From the NCBI GenBank assembly GCA_022818135.1, contig JAFMSR010000007.1, positions 25,864,915-25,928,914 on the forward strand: 64,000 nucleotides of DNA, written 5' to 3'. Positions within the stretch are counted from its first letter, which is position 1, and the number at the start of each line of letters is the position of its first letter. This document shows positions 1-9,712 of the stretch, one piece after another. The notes under the pieces are model-generated. The model had not been told where the DNA came from. It made no database searches and saw only the letters and a program-made list of their open reading frames with translations. The DNA comes from Saxidomus purpurata. Lineage: Eukaryota; Mollusca; Bivalvia; Venerida; Veneridae. The position numbers and the translations under genes were made by a program.

Positions 1-471
1 ATTCAGCTTGACAATATTTTTCCAGAATTGGTTGATGTTGGCAAACTCATTAGGATACCTTTCCTCTAGGTTTGTTTCATTGTCCCAGTTACAAAGATTA
101 CTTGGGATTTCTGTCATCTCAGAATCTGTATGCTCAACTTTATACACTTCAGTGTCATTAGGAGCTTGATCAGGCAAAACCAAGCTTCTGCCTAACACAG
201 ATACATATTCTAGAAATAGACCAGTTTCTGATCCTTCCCACACTGCACAGGATGTGCATTTGCAACATGCATCATATTGTTCTGAACTGACAAAAGTTTG
301 TCCCTTTTTACAGCTTTCATCTAATCTGCAGCGTAAGTCATTCCTAGGCTTAGTTGCCCAGGATGGTTGCCATAGGTCACCAAAATCTTCATCACACTTA
401 GATCTGATTAGAGTAGGAAGACCGACAAGAAGCAGTAACATCAGCAGCAGAACTTGAAACCTGAAATACAT
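1..471 (-). CDS. Toll-like receptor paralogue A, N-terminal part only (runs off left edge)
   Basis: An open frame of exactly 157 codons from an ATG at 471 to the window edge, with no stop. The start gives a good signal peptide (MYFRFQVLLLMLLLLVG), followed by a cysteine-rich ectodomain segment (CDEDFGDLWQ..., CCKCTSCAVW) and the beginning of the first leucine-rich repeat (NIVKLN). It is very similar residue by residue to the N-terminus of the full TLR at 9685-13132, so the two are tandem paralogues in the same orientation, about 9 kb apart. The rest of the ectodomain, the membrane segment and the TIR domain would lie left of the window. A sequence resembling a splice acceptor (TTTCAG before GTTTC) overlaps the first codons, so an upstream exon cannot be excluded, but the ATG here suffices. 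Confidence 0.85.
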   Translation of the reverse strand, partial: MYFRFQVLLLMLLLLVGLPTLIRSKCDEDFGDLWQPSWATKPRNDLRCRLDESCKKGQTFVSSEQYDACCKCTSCAVWEGSETGLFLEYVSVLGRSLVLPDQAPNDTEVYKVEHTDSEMTEIPSNLCNWDNETNLEERYPNEFANINQFWKNIVKLN

Positions 472-1059
472 TTAAGTGATGAGTAAGTTCATACATGTGT
501 GAAATTATCATTGTTATAGCATTGTCTGTCCGTCCATCTGGAGCCATAACTTAGAAACCAATAAGTAGAATTTCATGAAACTTAGAATAAGTAAACAATC
601 CTATTACGTAAGAATTGAAAATTTAGAAAATCAATTTTTTTAGAAATGAGGCCCTTATGGGGTGGAGAGTTTTTCGTAAATATTCTATACAGAAACTTAA
701 GAATTTTTGTTTTTGTTCTGTATGACTGTAAGATGCAGAAAAAATAATTACCCCTCAGAGATGAAGGCCCAATGGGTTGGTGAAATTTTAAAAAATGCTT
801 GTTTGTTCGAAAAAAAAATTTGCATGTATAATCAATTTTGTATTCTCTAGCAAACTGGATTGAGAACAGACATGAGGCCCTTAAGGGGATGTGGAGCTTT
901 TCTTATATAGTTATTCTTCATGAAACAAACAAACCAATACACTTTCCAGTTGTTCTTTTTCAGTTATTTATTTCAGTATTTTGTTTAGTAAATATATTAG
1001 TTTTTAAGGAGACAATTGTATGAATTTTTATACCAATAATATAGCAATGTGACATTGTA
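472..1059. other. Upstream region of TLR paralogue A; degenerate repeat
   Basis: No gene seen. Around 524-600 there is a decayed copy of the module found in the hairpin-capped repeats: a GTCCGTCCATC tract, then ...AACTTAGAAACCA... and TTTCATGAAACTT. The rest is AT-rich with poly-T and poly-A runs. The putative promoter of paralogue A would lie here, but no convincing core element is visible. Confidence 0.4.
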
Positions 1060-1285
1060 TGTATATAATAATATTAGGATTTTATCGTTGGTATTGGTTT
1101 AGGTTAGTTATTTTACGTTTCGGAGGATAGTGTAAGATACAGAAAGCGTCCCATTTCCAGAGACACCCCTGGTTCTTTAACATGCCAGGTGTACAGCACC
1201 CATACATGGAACCTCGGTTTAAGTCTCTTCCGAAAGACTGTTAGTAATTTTAGTTGGTCAGCCCCGGGAATTGACATGACGCCAA
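1060..1285 (-). repeat. SINE family 1 (tRNA-derived), 5'-truncated copy
   Basis: The reverse complement starts with CCGGGGCTGACCAACT, continues through a core with GTGCTGTACACCTGGCATG and GAACCAGGGGTGTCTCTGG, and ends near CCAACGATAAAATCC. The same order is seen at 59450-59715 (plus) and, more diverged, at 59795-60035 (minus); the core also occurs at 50760-50945 behind a full tRNA-like head. The head is mostly missing here. Confidence 0.7.
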
Positions 1286-1489
1286 TGGTGCTATAACCCT
1301 ACCCCTTTGTTGATGTCGGATTATTTATAACAAAAGAATCCATTGAAACCTTTTCCACGTGCATTTATTTGTCGTAGGTAAAGTCGTTTTGATAGGTATG
1401 AGTCATTTGATGACATCCTGGTAATTGTGGTATTGTTAATTACAAATTTCTTATTATACCACCACTGTATATAGTGAAATGGGGACTAT

Positions 1490-2000
1490 ATAGGAATCAC
1501 ACATGTTGTGCCATCGTCTGTCAATCCATCCTGTTCAATTTTACACAAAGTCAAGTATTATATAGAAACTGCATGTCTGATTTTTTATCAAACATGCTTT
1601 GTAGCATCCTTGCATTGACTCCTTTCAAAAATTAGGGAATGGTTCTGTTCAAATGCACACAGGACAACTGTTACTAAAATTAGAAAAAGCCTTTAATAAC
1701 TCTTTCTTATGGTTACCAGTGGATGGAATGTCATCAAACTTGCTCTGCAGCATCCTTGCATTGTTACAAAAACGTGAAATGTTTCTGTTCCAATATAAAC
1801 AGGGGCCACTGTTACTAAAAATAGAAAACCCTTTAAATGGCTTCTTCTCATGAACAAATGGATAATATTATAATGTCTTCAAACTTGCTCTGTAGCATTC
1901 TTACTCACAGATGCTTGTGGTATGGACTCGTGACCCAATCTATTCTTGTCCCATGTTGTAAGGAACGTATATAAATACAAGATTTGAAACAACTGAAAAC
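1490..2000 (+). repeat. Hairpin-capped tandem-repeat superfamily, degenerate member
   Basis: Contains about three units of roughly 110-150 bp, each with a phrase like ATCAAACTTGCTCTGCAGCA, then CCTTGCATTG and TGTTACTAAAA-TAGAAAA. The CCATCGTCTGTCAATCCATCC tract near 1512 corresponds to the pyrimidine tract of better preserved members. Termini are not clear. This module is the apparent source of the satellites at 21505-23060. Confidence 0.6.
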
Positions 2001-2599
2001 TGCAATCGCATACTTACGGCATGTGTTTAAGTAAGGAATAACTACCGGTTTTTCCAATGCAAAACACTTTTCTGAATAAAATCCCACTCCAAACTGCATA
2101 GAATATGGTTGAATTAAGAGAATTTTGAGGAAAAACACTTCTGTCTCTTTTGCACAAATCAGATTTAGTATATACATGAAGTTATAAAAATAGGTTTCCC
2201 GCATCGCATTATATGAAATAGCATGCGCGGGGTACCATTACGTTTACGGCGGGGATTTTGCCTGTGTGAATGCTAAAGCGGTAAATTTTAAAGCAGATTT
2301 ATAAATAAAAATGACCGGTTCCATTTTTATTCCATCGATAAAGACCATAGCCAGGTGCCTATAGTTTTCGAATCGTTACTATTTTTAGAAATGACATAAA
2401 CAGTATACCTGAGATGTGATAGAGGAAATCTATTTGTTTCAAATCTTGTATTTATATACATTGTCACCATAAGTAATTGCATCAAAATTGGTTAGCTTAC
2501 ACACAGTTGTAGGATGTATTTAAGTGCAGTGAGCGTGCGGGTCAGACCTAAGAGGTGAGGTCCAGACCCCAAGCATCTGTGTTCTTACTTTGTTCCCTT
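2001..2599. other. Region without a recognised gene
   Basis: No coding signal seen on either strand. The longest open frame in the area (minus, 1905-2204) starts inside the preceding repeat and resembles nothing I recognise. Confidence 0.35.
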
Positions 2600-2995
2600 A
2601 AAATAAACAACAACAGGAAAATTAATGGTTCTAGTCCAGTGCACACAGGCTGCTGTTACTTAAAATAAGAAAACCTTTGAATATCTTCTTCTCATGAACA
2701 AATGGATGGAATGTCACCAAACTTGGTTTGTAGCATTCTTGCATTGTCCTCAAGATTGTTCAAACCATGACACACGGGTTGAGATTTACCCTGCCAGGAG
2801 GGTCAAAGATTGTTCAAACCATGACACACGGGTTGAGATTTACCCTGCCAGGAGGGTCACTTGCATTGACATAGATTTCTATTGAAAATCTTTAACTATC
2901 AATCTTCTTCTCTGAAACCTGAAGGCCTAGAGTACAGATATTTGGCATTAACGATTGGTGCCATTGTATTATAGCCAATGGTAACCAGGTGAACG
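2600..2995 (+). repeat. Hairpin-capped superfamily fragment with a 54-bp perfect duplication
   Basis: Module-like text (TGCTGTTACTTAAAATAAG, CACCAAACTTGGTTTGTAGC, TTCTTGCATTGTCC) contains two identical adjacent copies of a 54-bp unit at about 2751-2858 that begins AAGATTGTTCAAACCATGA and ends CCAGGAGGGTCA. A short open frame across it is only the read-through of this duplication. Related phrases occur at 46.5-47.3 kb (AAGATTGTTCAAATTATGA ... GGGTCA). Confidence 0.65.
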
Positions 2996-3032
2996 ATATA
3001 CTGCCATCTTTGTCCTCTTGTTTTAATTAAAC

Positions 3033-3410
3033 CTTAAAAGTCCATTACTAAGACCAAATCGAATTTCTTTTAAATTTGGAAAGAAAAATATGACATACTG
3101 CATCAAATAAGCATGCCTATTTCAAATTATATTTGAAAGATCTTTATTTCTAATGATGTGCAAGGTATATCTGTATACCTCAGACTGTTTATACATGCAA
3201 TAAAACAAAAGTAGGGCAAAAAGATCACCCAAGTCAGTCTAAGGAAATACAACAACATTCACTCCTTTTTCTGCAGCAGTATTTCAAACATGGAAATACT
3301 CCATGGCTATTGTAAAGTTTTAGAATCCAGTTTCAAACTGTATATCCCTGTTACAATTCCAGATTTAAAAAACAATTCGATAAGGTCTTAATTCAGTAAT
3401 GGATCTTTTT
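3033..3410. mobile_element. MITE family M1, copy 1
   Basis: About 380 bp with long imperfect terminal inverted repeats: left TTAAAAGTCCATTACTAAG, right ATTCAGTAATGGATCTTT. The interior (ATGTGCAAGGTATATCTG, GGGCAAAAAGATCACCCA, CTGCAGCAGTATTTCAAACA) is shared in the same order with 41831-42371, so the two are copies of one family. No coding capacity. Confidence 0.7.
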
Positions 3411-3834
3411 GCAGTTAAGTGTGCATTGTGTGTATAATTAAAACTTTCATAAATAACTGAAATATTATTACCTGGTTGAAGTTATTTTCATCCTGCACAA
3501 AAATCCAAATGCTGGTCCCAAGCCATATTCTAATCCTTTTTATACTTTGCATTACTTATTGATGAGGGAAATTCCCTGTGTAAAATTATAACATCATAAT
3601 GATTCACTTGAAATTTCAATGCACTTCAATTCTATTATAATTTCTAAAGCTTTTACATGCCAGTTTAGAAATTCATTAGCTATTATTGGTAATCGACGTT
3701 TCATAAGGCCAAGAAAAGATATTCATGTGTCATGTGGCCCTGAAACTAGATGGACTGGGGTAGAAAGGAGTTATGTGCCCTGTTTTAAAGGGTTAAATCA
3801 CAAAACAAAAGTTCGAAATTAACACATTGATAAG

Positions 3835-4035
3835 GTGATTATGTGTGTGAACCCCATAATATAGCTATATCACAGTTTAAAGGTTGTGTTTGAAGACCAT
3901 AATATGGCCATAATGCAGTTTAAAGGTCCATAATATAGCTATAAATCAGTTTAAAGGTTGTGTGTGAACCCCATAATATAGCTATAAATCAGTTTAATGG
4001 TTATGTGTGTGAAGACCATAATATAGCTACTTAGG
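3835..4035 (+). repeat. Short tandem array, about 45-55 bp unit
   Basis: Three to four imperfect repeats of a unit with GTGTGTGAACCCCATAAT, ATAGCTATAAATCAG and TTTAAAGGTT. Non-coding. Confidence 0.7.
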
Positions 4036-4087
4036 CCCATCATCGATAACTTGTTTTAACACTATATACAGTTATGTATTGTATCAA

Positions 4088-4295
4088 CAGCCTCCATGGT
4101 CGAGCGGCTAGTCTCTGATATGCAATCACTGTAGCCTCTCATAGATTGAGGGTCATGGGTTTAAGCCCTTTTACGGACCATGTCTCTTTATGTGAGAAAC
4201 TCGGCAGCTTCTTACAGAGGATCGGAGTTTTGCACTTGTTCTTCCCAGGAATGATTGTTAGGTAAACTGTCCGCTTGTTAAAATGACCAAGTTTG
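4088..4295 (+). repeat. SINE family 2, tRNA-derived
   Basis: Begins with a tRNA-like head (CCTCCATGGTCGAGCGGCTA, box A type) and has a box B-like GGGTTTAAGCCC. A tail follows with GGACCATGTCTCTTTATGTG and GTTAGGTAAACTG. The same order occurs inverted at 37866-38057, and the head recurs at 40660-40838 (minus). The diverged boxes suggest an old copy rather than a functional tRNA. Confidence 0.65.
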
Positions 4296-4852
4296 GAACA
4301 ACATATTTATTGTATCTATCATTAATAGAAATTTGAAAAGAAAGGTTTGAAAATAGGTGCACAGGAAGGTCAACTTATAAGGTTATATCAATTGCTGCCA
4401 AACTTATACATTTATGAAGGCATTGGGTAGATACTTTCGTTACATGAATTTTAAAACGATCTGGTGATACAAATTTCAAATGGAAAAGACTTGAGAAAAA
4501 GAGTGAGTTTCTCAAAGAAGAGCTTACAAGGCAATAACCCATGTTAAATCTACGGATGTTTAAACGTTAAATTAAAATTCTTTGCCATATAACTTGTGCC
4601 ACTCCATCATTTTGAAATTTATGTAAAGGTTGAATCTGCCCAGTGTCTGCAAGACATGATAGCTTATGTAAACAGATAGTTAAAAATAAGCGCGAAGACA
4701 TTGGAAGAGTTCATGATTAAAATAAAGAACGAAAAAGGCAGGTGGTGCGTTAGAAGGTCTGTTTAGTATATATATGTATGTTATGATTGTTCTGTATGTA
4801 CATCATTTAGCTCAAACAAATAAAACACACTTAATACTTATCTGCTGTAATT

Positions 4853-5544
4853 ATGTCTCCCCAATAGAATATGAGGGAGCTACATTGTTTTTGCCATGGA
4901 TGTCTGTCTGTCTGTCCGTCCGTCTGTCTGTCCGGCAAAATCGTGTCCACTCCATATTTCCTAAACCCCTTGAAGGATTTTCATGAAACTTGGGTAAGAT
5001 GTTCACCTCAACTACACGATGTGCAGAACCCATGAACCAGCCGCGCCGGCTCAAGGTAAAGGTCAAAGCTTAAGGTCAAAGGTTAGGTGAGATGTTCACC
5101 TCAACTATGCAATGTGCAGAACTTGTTAACCAACTGCACCAGCTTAAGGTCAAGGTCACAATTAGAGATCAAAGGTCATATGACTATTTCATGTCTGCTC
5201 CATATCTCTTGAACTCCTTCAAGGATTTTAGAATTACTCAACACAAATGTTAAACATAGTGACACGATGTGCAGAGCGCATGTAACAGCCACCTTGGTTC
5301 AGGGTCAAAGCCACTGTTACTAAAAATAGAAAAATGGTTTCTAATTGCAATGAAACTTGGTGTGTAGGTAGCTTGCATGGAGAGGAAGCTTGGGATTGCA
5401 TTGGGGGTCACTAGGGTCAAGGTCAAGTTCACTGTTACTAAAAATAGATTTTTGTGTTATTTCAATATCCTGTTTTGGTATTACAATCATTGACAAACTG
5501 CTATTGGGGAGGCATATGTTTTTGTGACAAAAACAACCATCTAG
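4853..5544 (+). mobile_element. Helentron-like non-autonomous element (HINE), copy 1
   Basis: The 5' end ATGTCTCCCCAATAG forms a hairpin with the following TATGAGGGAG (loop GAA). A TGTCTGTCTGTCCGTCCGTC tract follows, then two to three modules with GAACTCCTTCAAGGATTTT, ATGTTCACCTCAACTA and AAGGTCAAGGTCAC. Near the 3' end CTATTGGGGAGGCAT is the inverted copy of the 5' terminus. A perfect 7-bp stem (GTTTTTG/CAAAAAC, 5518-5534) comes next, and six bases later CTAG followed by TT. Subterminal inverted repeat plus 3' hairpin is the layout known for Helentron-associated elements. No protein is encoded. Confidence 0.65.
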
Positions 5545-8500
5545 TTCATAGTTATTTATTCTATATAAACATGAATGTAAAAAAGTACATCATGAAAATG
5601 TATATATAGCTATTACTGACTTAATACTGCTATAAATGAAGTGAAAAATAAAATAAATGAATGTTTTAACTTGATATTCGTGAACACATTAAATAAACGA
5701 GCTGTATTTCATTGAGTGAGGTTCTAACTTTTTCAAGTAAATGGTTTTTAGTCTTCGCCATCTGCTACTCACACTTTTTATCTCTACTCGTAAATTATTT
5801 GAAGTATTATGTAATTTTGAACTGAAAAAATGCCCATAAGTTACTATTACTCACGCCTGTAACTGTATAACTTTTATGCTTCATAAGTGCAAACACAGAG
5901 ATGTCACCCGAAGTGTATGTAAGCTTCATAATTATGTAGATGAACATTAAGTGCCTCATGCCCATAGAAAATGAACGCTTTTTTTATTGCACATCCTGCT
6001 GAAGTTTAGTAAAAATGTTCGGTTTTTTGGCATGTCAGGGACTGCGCATTTAACTCTATGCCTCATACACATTAAGCCTTATCAGTGTTACTTTCCTTAT
6101 GTAGACAAGACGAATTTTGATGCAAAGCATCAAAGACGCCGCGCATGTTTTAGAAGCATGACTTGGACAGGTTTCTCTATAAAATCAGCGAACCCTTTTT
6201 ACTACATAAAATGATCATTACCTCTGTGTACTTTTTTGTTTATGAAACTGATTCATAAAAATAAACTTTTTATTAGTAACTAGCATAATGCTAAATCCTT
6301 GTGTAACTTCCATATTGTTAAATACCTCTGTTTTCACAACATTAATTATTTTCGGATGCTAATTTTACACTGGCTATTTTAGATAGACAAAACTATTTAT
6401 AACCATGGCTCCTCCCACAATTTCACTGACTACAGGTCGGTTTATAGGAAGCAGAGGCAAAAAAACCTGTGCAAGTATAATTTACACCGGGTCCAAATAT
6501 TGTGAAAAATAACTATTTAAATTGTAAAACAGATATACCAGCCCCTCCCTCCCTGTAGCTGGTAATGTGGATTATTCTTTCTTTCTATTCCCAAGCGTAT
6601 ACACTCTAACAATATGGCGGAAAGAGATGAAATCCACATGATTAATTATGCTGTGACGTATACATTTTACAGAACTTCCATTGGCTGAGTATTGTTTTTA
6701 TTTACAAATGATGGAATGGAATTCCGTTAGGGCCCTACGTATTGCATAGTTTGGTGAACGGGTTTTCTTTACAGTTTCAATATTATAGTCTAATATGTAG
6801 TAATTAAAATGGGTTTTCATTGATTTTTCGCGTTGGCGCCATGTATTCTATTATTTGAGTGGTTTAAGATAGCAAAACATCTTCCGAATCTTTTTTTCTG
6901 AGCTTTGATGAATCGGGTCGTAAGGTCCGTAAACAAAGCTATAAAAACCCGTAGTCTGCGAGTTTGTGGAAAAGTTATTAAATACTCATTAAATGTGTCC
7001 AAAGTTTTGTAATAAGGGAAGAAGACGTAAATATTTTGTACTTTTATTATTTTTTTAATGACTTAATACAATTTAATGATTCATAAAAGTCTTTTTCATA
7101 CATATAGAACATAGTTTAGATTTACAATAATAATGTTGGCTGCTCCCTATTTGATTATGCAACCCCATGGTCCAAAATTGAAACCTATTCAATACTGACG
7201 CCGCGATCCCTCGCGGCGTCAATAATAGCATTATCTGTACACTATCCCCATACAGGTTATTGGTAAAAATACAAAAAAGGTACCTGTGTTACTCAAGCTA
7301 TTTGTTTTCTGTTAACACTTCATTTAATCATTTACTGACCAATACAAAAGTTTTTCATGATAAAATTTTCTTTCTAATGGTATAAATTTCAAAATTGTGT
7401 GATGAATATTTCTTGAATTGTGAGTCTTAAAAACAGTCATTTCACTTTTTAAACATATTTAGGCATCTTCAATCTAAATGTATTTCCTTTCCGAGTGTTT
7501 TTAAAAGTAATTGAAAGAAGACAGAATAATTTAGAATCTAACTCTCATGGTGTTCGAACACAAACACAAACTGAAGGGTTATAAATTACAGGAAAAGGGA
7601 TATAAACAATGGGCGTGTTCTAATCATATTTAATTTTCATTGGATTATCATGTTGACCAATCCATTGTATTTTTTGGGGTTATGAAATCAACAGATATTC
7701 ATGGGTCATAAAATTTGATTAATATTTAATGTTTTGATAAGAAACATGACCAAAAGAAATTTAATCAGCTTATAAAAACACTTTGATTGGAGATCATTGA
7801 AAGTGATGCCAAGGGTCATCTAATTGCTTTGTTTTGACAGCTGTGGTCAATATACACACCTGATTATGTAATCATTAATCCCATATTGTTCTGACACATG
7901 TTATGGAATTCAGCAATTTAATTGGTTGTCACATATTCCCTAAGGGAAAATTGTTAAAATCAGTCATGTTGAAAATTATATCTGCTATCTTTTTTCCATA
8001 AAACTCTGTTATTATCCTATTAGAACTAACCCTTTGATAATTAGAAAAAATTCTGCCTGTCTTTAGCTGTAAATTACCAATAACTTTCTAATAGTAACTA
8101 CAAATTTTTGTGAAAGATTTTATTGCACTAGGATTAAACTTCACCAAAATGCTTTTGTAAGAAAAATTGTTTTTATACTTTTATTGATTTTCTGGCTTTA
8201 AACCTGACCATGTTGAAAGGGTAGAAAGGAGTATCTATGAGGTAGTCAGTGAGGCGTTAAAAGGGTATGTATGGGGCAATCAGTAAAGGAGTAGAAAGGA
8301 GTATCAGGGCAGAGTTAACTATGGTCTCACTGGGTGAATCACAAACAAACAAAAACCAAAGGTGTGAAGTATTTCAAAGTTTAATGTAATCCTGGTTAAC
8401 ATTTCTGTAAGTTTCTTTACTAAATATAGCTCTAAGGTCTATGGTTTGCAGTCTTTGGTGCAATACAAAATTGACATGGACAGTCAAGGGCAAATCTATG

Positions 8501-8597
8501 ATACTGTATGCCTTCTGCATGATAGGGGACATACAGATATTTCATTTCAGTTTGCTTGCACTCTCAGACATTGAATATAGTCAATACTTACATGCTA
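5545..8597. other. Region without a recognised gene; one GC hairpin
   Basis: AT-rich. No exon with convincing splice sites or family resemblance was found on either strand. A perfect 10-bp GC stem lies at 7197-7220 (GACGCCGCGA / TCGCGGCGTC). An open frame on the minus strand at 6817-7002 is unrecognised and lacks supporting context. Confidence 0.4.
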
Positions 8598-8793
8598 CAG
8601 TAAACTCAGTATATAAAGACTCCAGATATAGCAAAACTCCGAATATAAGGAACAAATTTTCTCTGCCTAAATGTTTTCTTGTCCTTTATTTTTTATTAAA
8701 ATGTTATATGAAGGATACTATATGTAACAAACTCCAGATATAAGGAACAAATTTGAATGGCCCAAACGAGTTTGTTATAGACAGAGTTTACTG
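8598..8793. mobile_element. MITE, mariner/pogo-like ends, TA target
   Basis: 196 bp flanked by TA on both sides. Left end CAGTAAACTCAGTATATAA; the right end reads CAGTAAACTCTGTCTATAA when reversed. The interior repeats CTCCAGATATA(A/G). Ends starting CAGTNAAC with a TA duplication are typical of Tc1/mariner and pogo-derived MITEs. No coding capacity. Confidence 0.75.
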
Positions 8794-9194
8794 TATTTTG
8801 TTATGAAAAAAATGTATTTTACTCTATGTAAAAATGTATGTTGGATCAAATGAAATATAACTATATGTATATATACATTATATAGTGAGCTCCTGTGAAG
8901 AATTTTTATCATCTCATTCTCAGTCACAGTATAAATGTAATTAATGCTTTAGTTCATCATACATTAAATGCCTCATGAAAAATGACTTTTATGTCAGTAT
9001 CATAAAAAGTGCCACATATTAAAAAAAATATTGTCATAGAATTGTATGTAGTTTCATTGATAGTTGTAATGATATGAACATTTTTTTTGCCACAATGGCT
9101 TGATATCCTTAAAATCATGAAGATTTCATATTTCTAGAATTTGAGATCACTTAGTGTAACATTTTTACCTTTAAGATAGGGGTCATAAAATTAA

Positions 9195-9335
9195 TACAGG
9201 ATCTGCCTCAGGATCAAAGGTTTTTGGGTTCGATCTCCACCAGGAATTCATCTGGAATTAGTCTTGAGAGCAATTAATCAAAGTTGAAAGGACTTGTTTC
9301 ACGATCGAGAATAAAATAAATTAGAATAATTATAT
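9195..9335 (+). repeat. Possible decayed tRNA-derived SINE
   Basis: A box B-like TTGGGTTCGATCTCC followed by a tail with AAAGTTGAAAGGACTTG and CGAGAATAAAATAAAT resembles the tail at 20225-20360 (TGTCCTTAAGCAAG, AATTAATATAATAAAAT). Weak; only the B box is persuasive. Confidence 0.35.
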
Positions 9336-9559
9336 ATAGAATAAAGACATTTTCATAATATTCTCCAATTTGCTCTGTTTGAAACTCCGACTTTTAAAAA
9401 TTGACACAATTATTTTTGTTAAGTTATGTCAAACAGTGCAGACTAAAATATACAGGAATGAAAGTGAAAATATTGCGAATTATATATCTCTTGATTATTC
9501 ACCAAAGCAAAATTTAATAATTATCCTGAATATGAAAAAATGTAGAGCCTATTTACAAA

Positions 9560-9712
9560 GAAATATCAGTCACACTAATGAAAATGTAGAGAATACTTAG
9601 ATAGAAATATCAATCACACTAACAATAATATAGTCAATATTTAGATAGAAATATCAGTCAAGCTAACCAAAACTGAGAGACAATTTAGATAGAAATATCA
9701 GTCACACTAACA
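9560..9712 (-). repeat. Tandem copies of the TLR stop-codon segment
   Basis: On the minus strand the last codons of the TLR (V-S-V-T-D-I-S-I-stop; GTGTGACTGATATTTC-TATCTAA) are followed by two or three more copies of the same phrase at about 40-50 bp spacing (near 9650, 9605 and 9565), each with small changes. The 3' untranslated region is therefore built from duplicated terminal coding sequence. Confidence 0.75.

Noticed and set aside
6817..7002. A possible 61-codon gene on the minus strand
   Set aside because: No ATG in good context, no family resemblance, no neighbouring exons.
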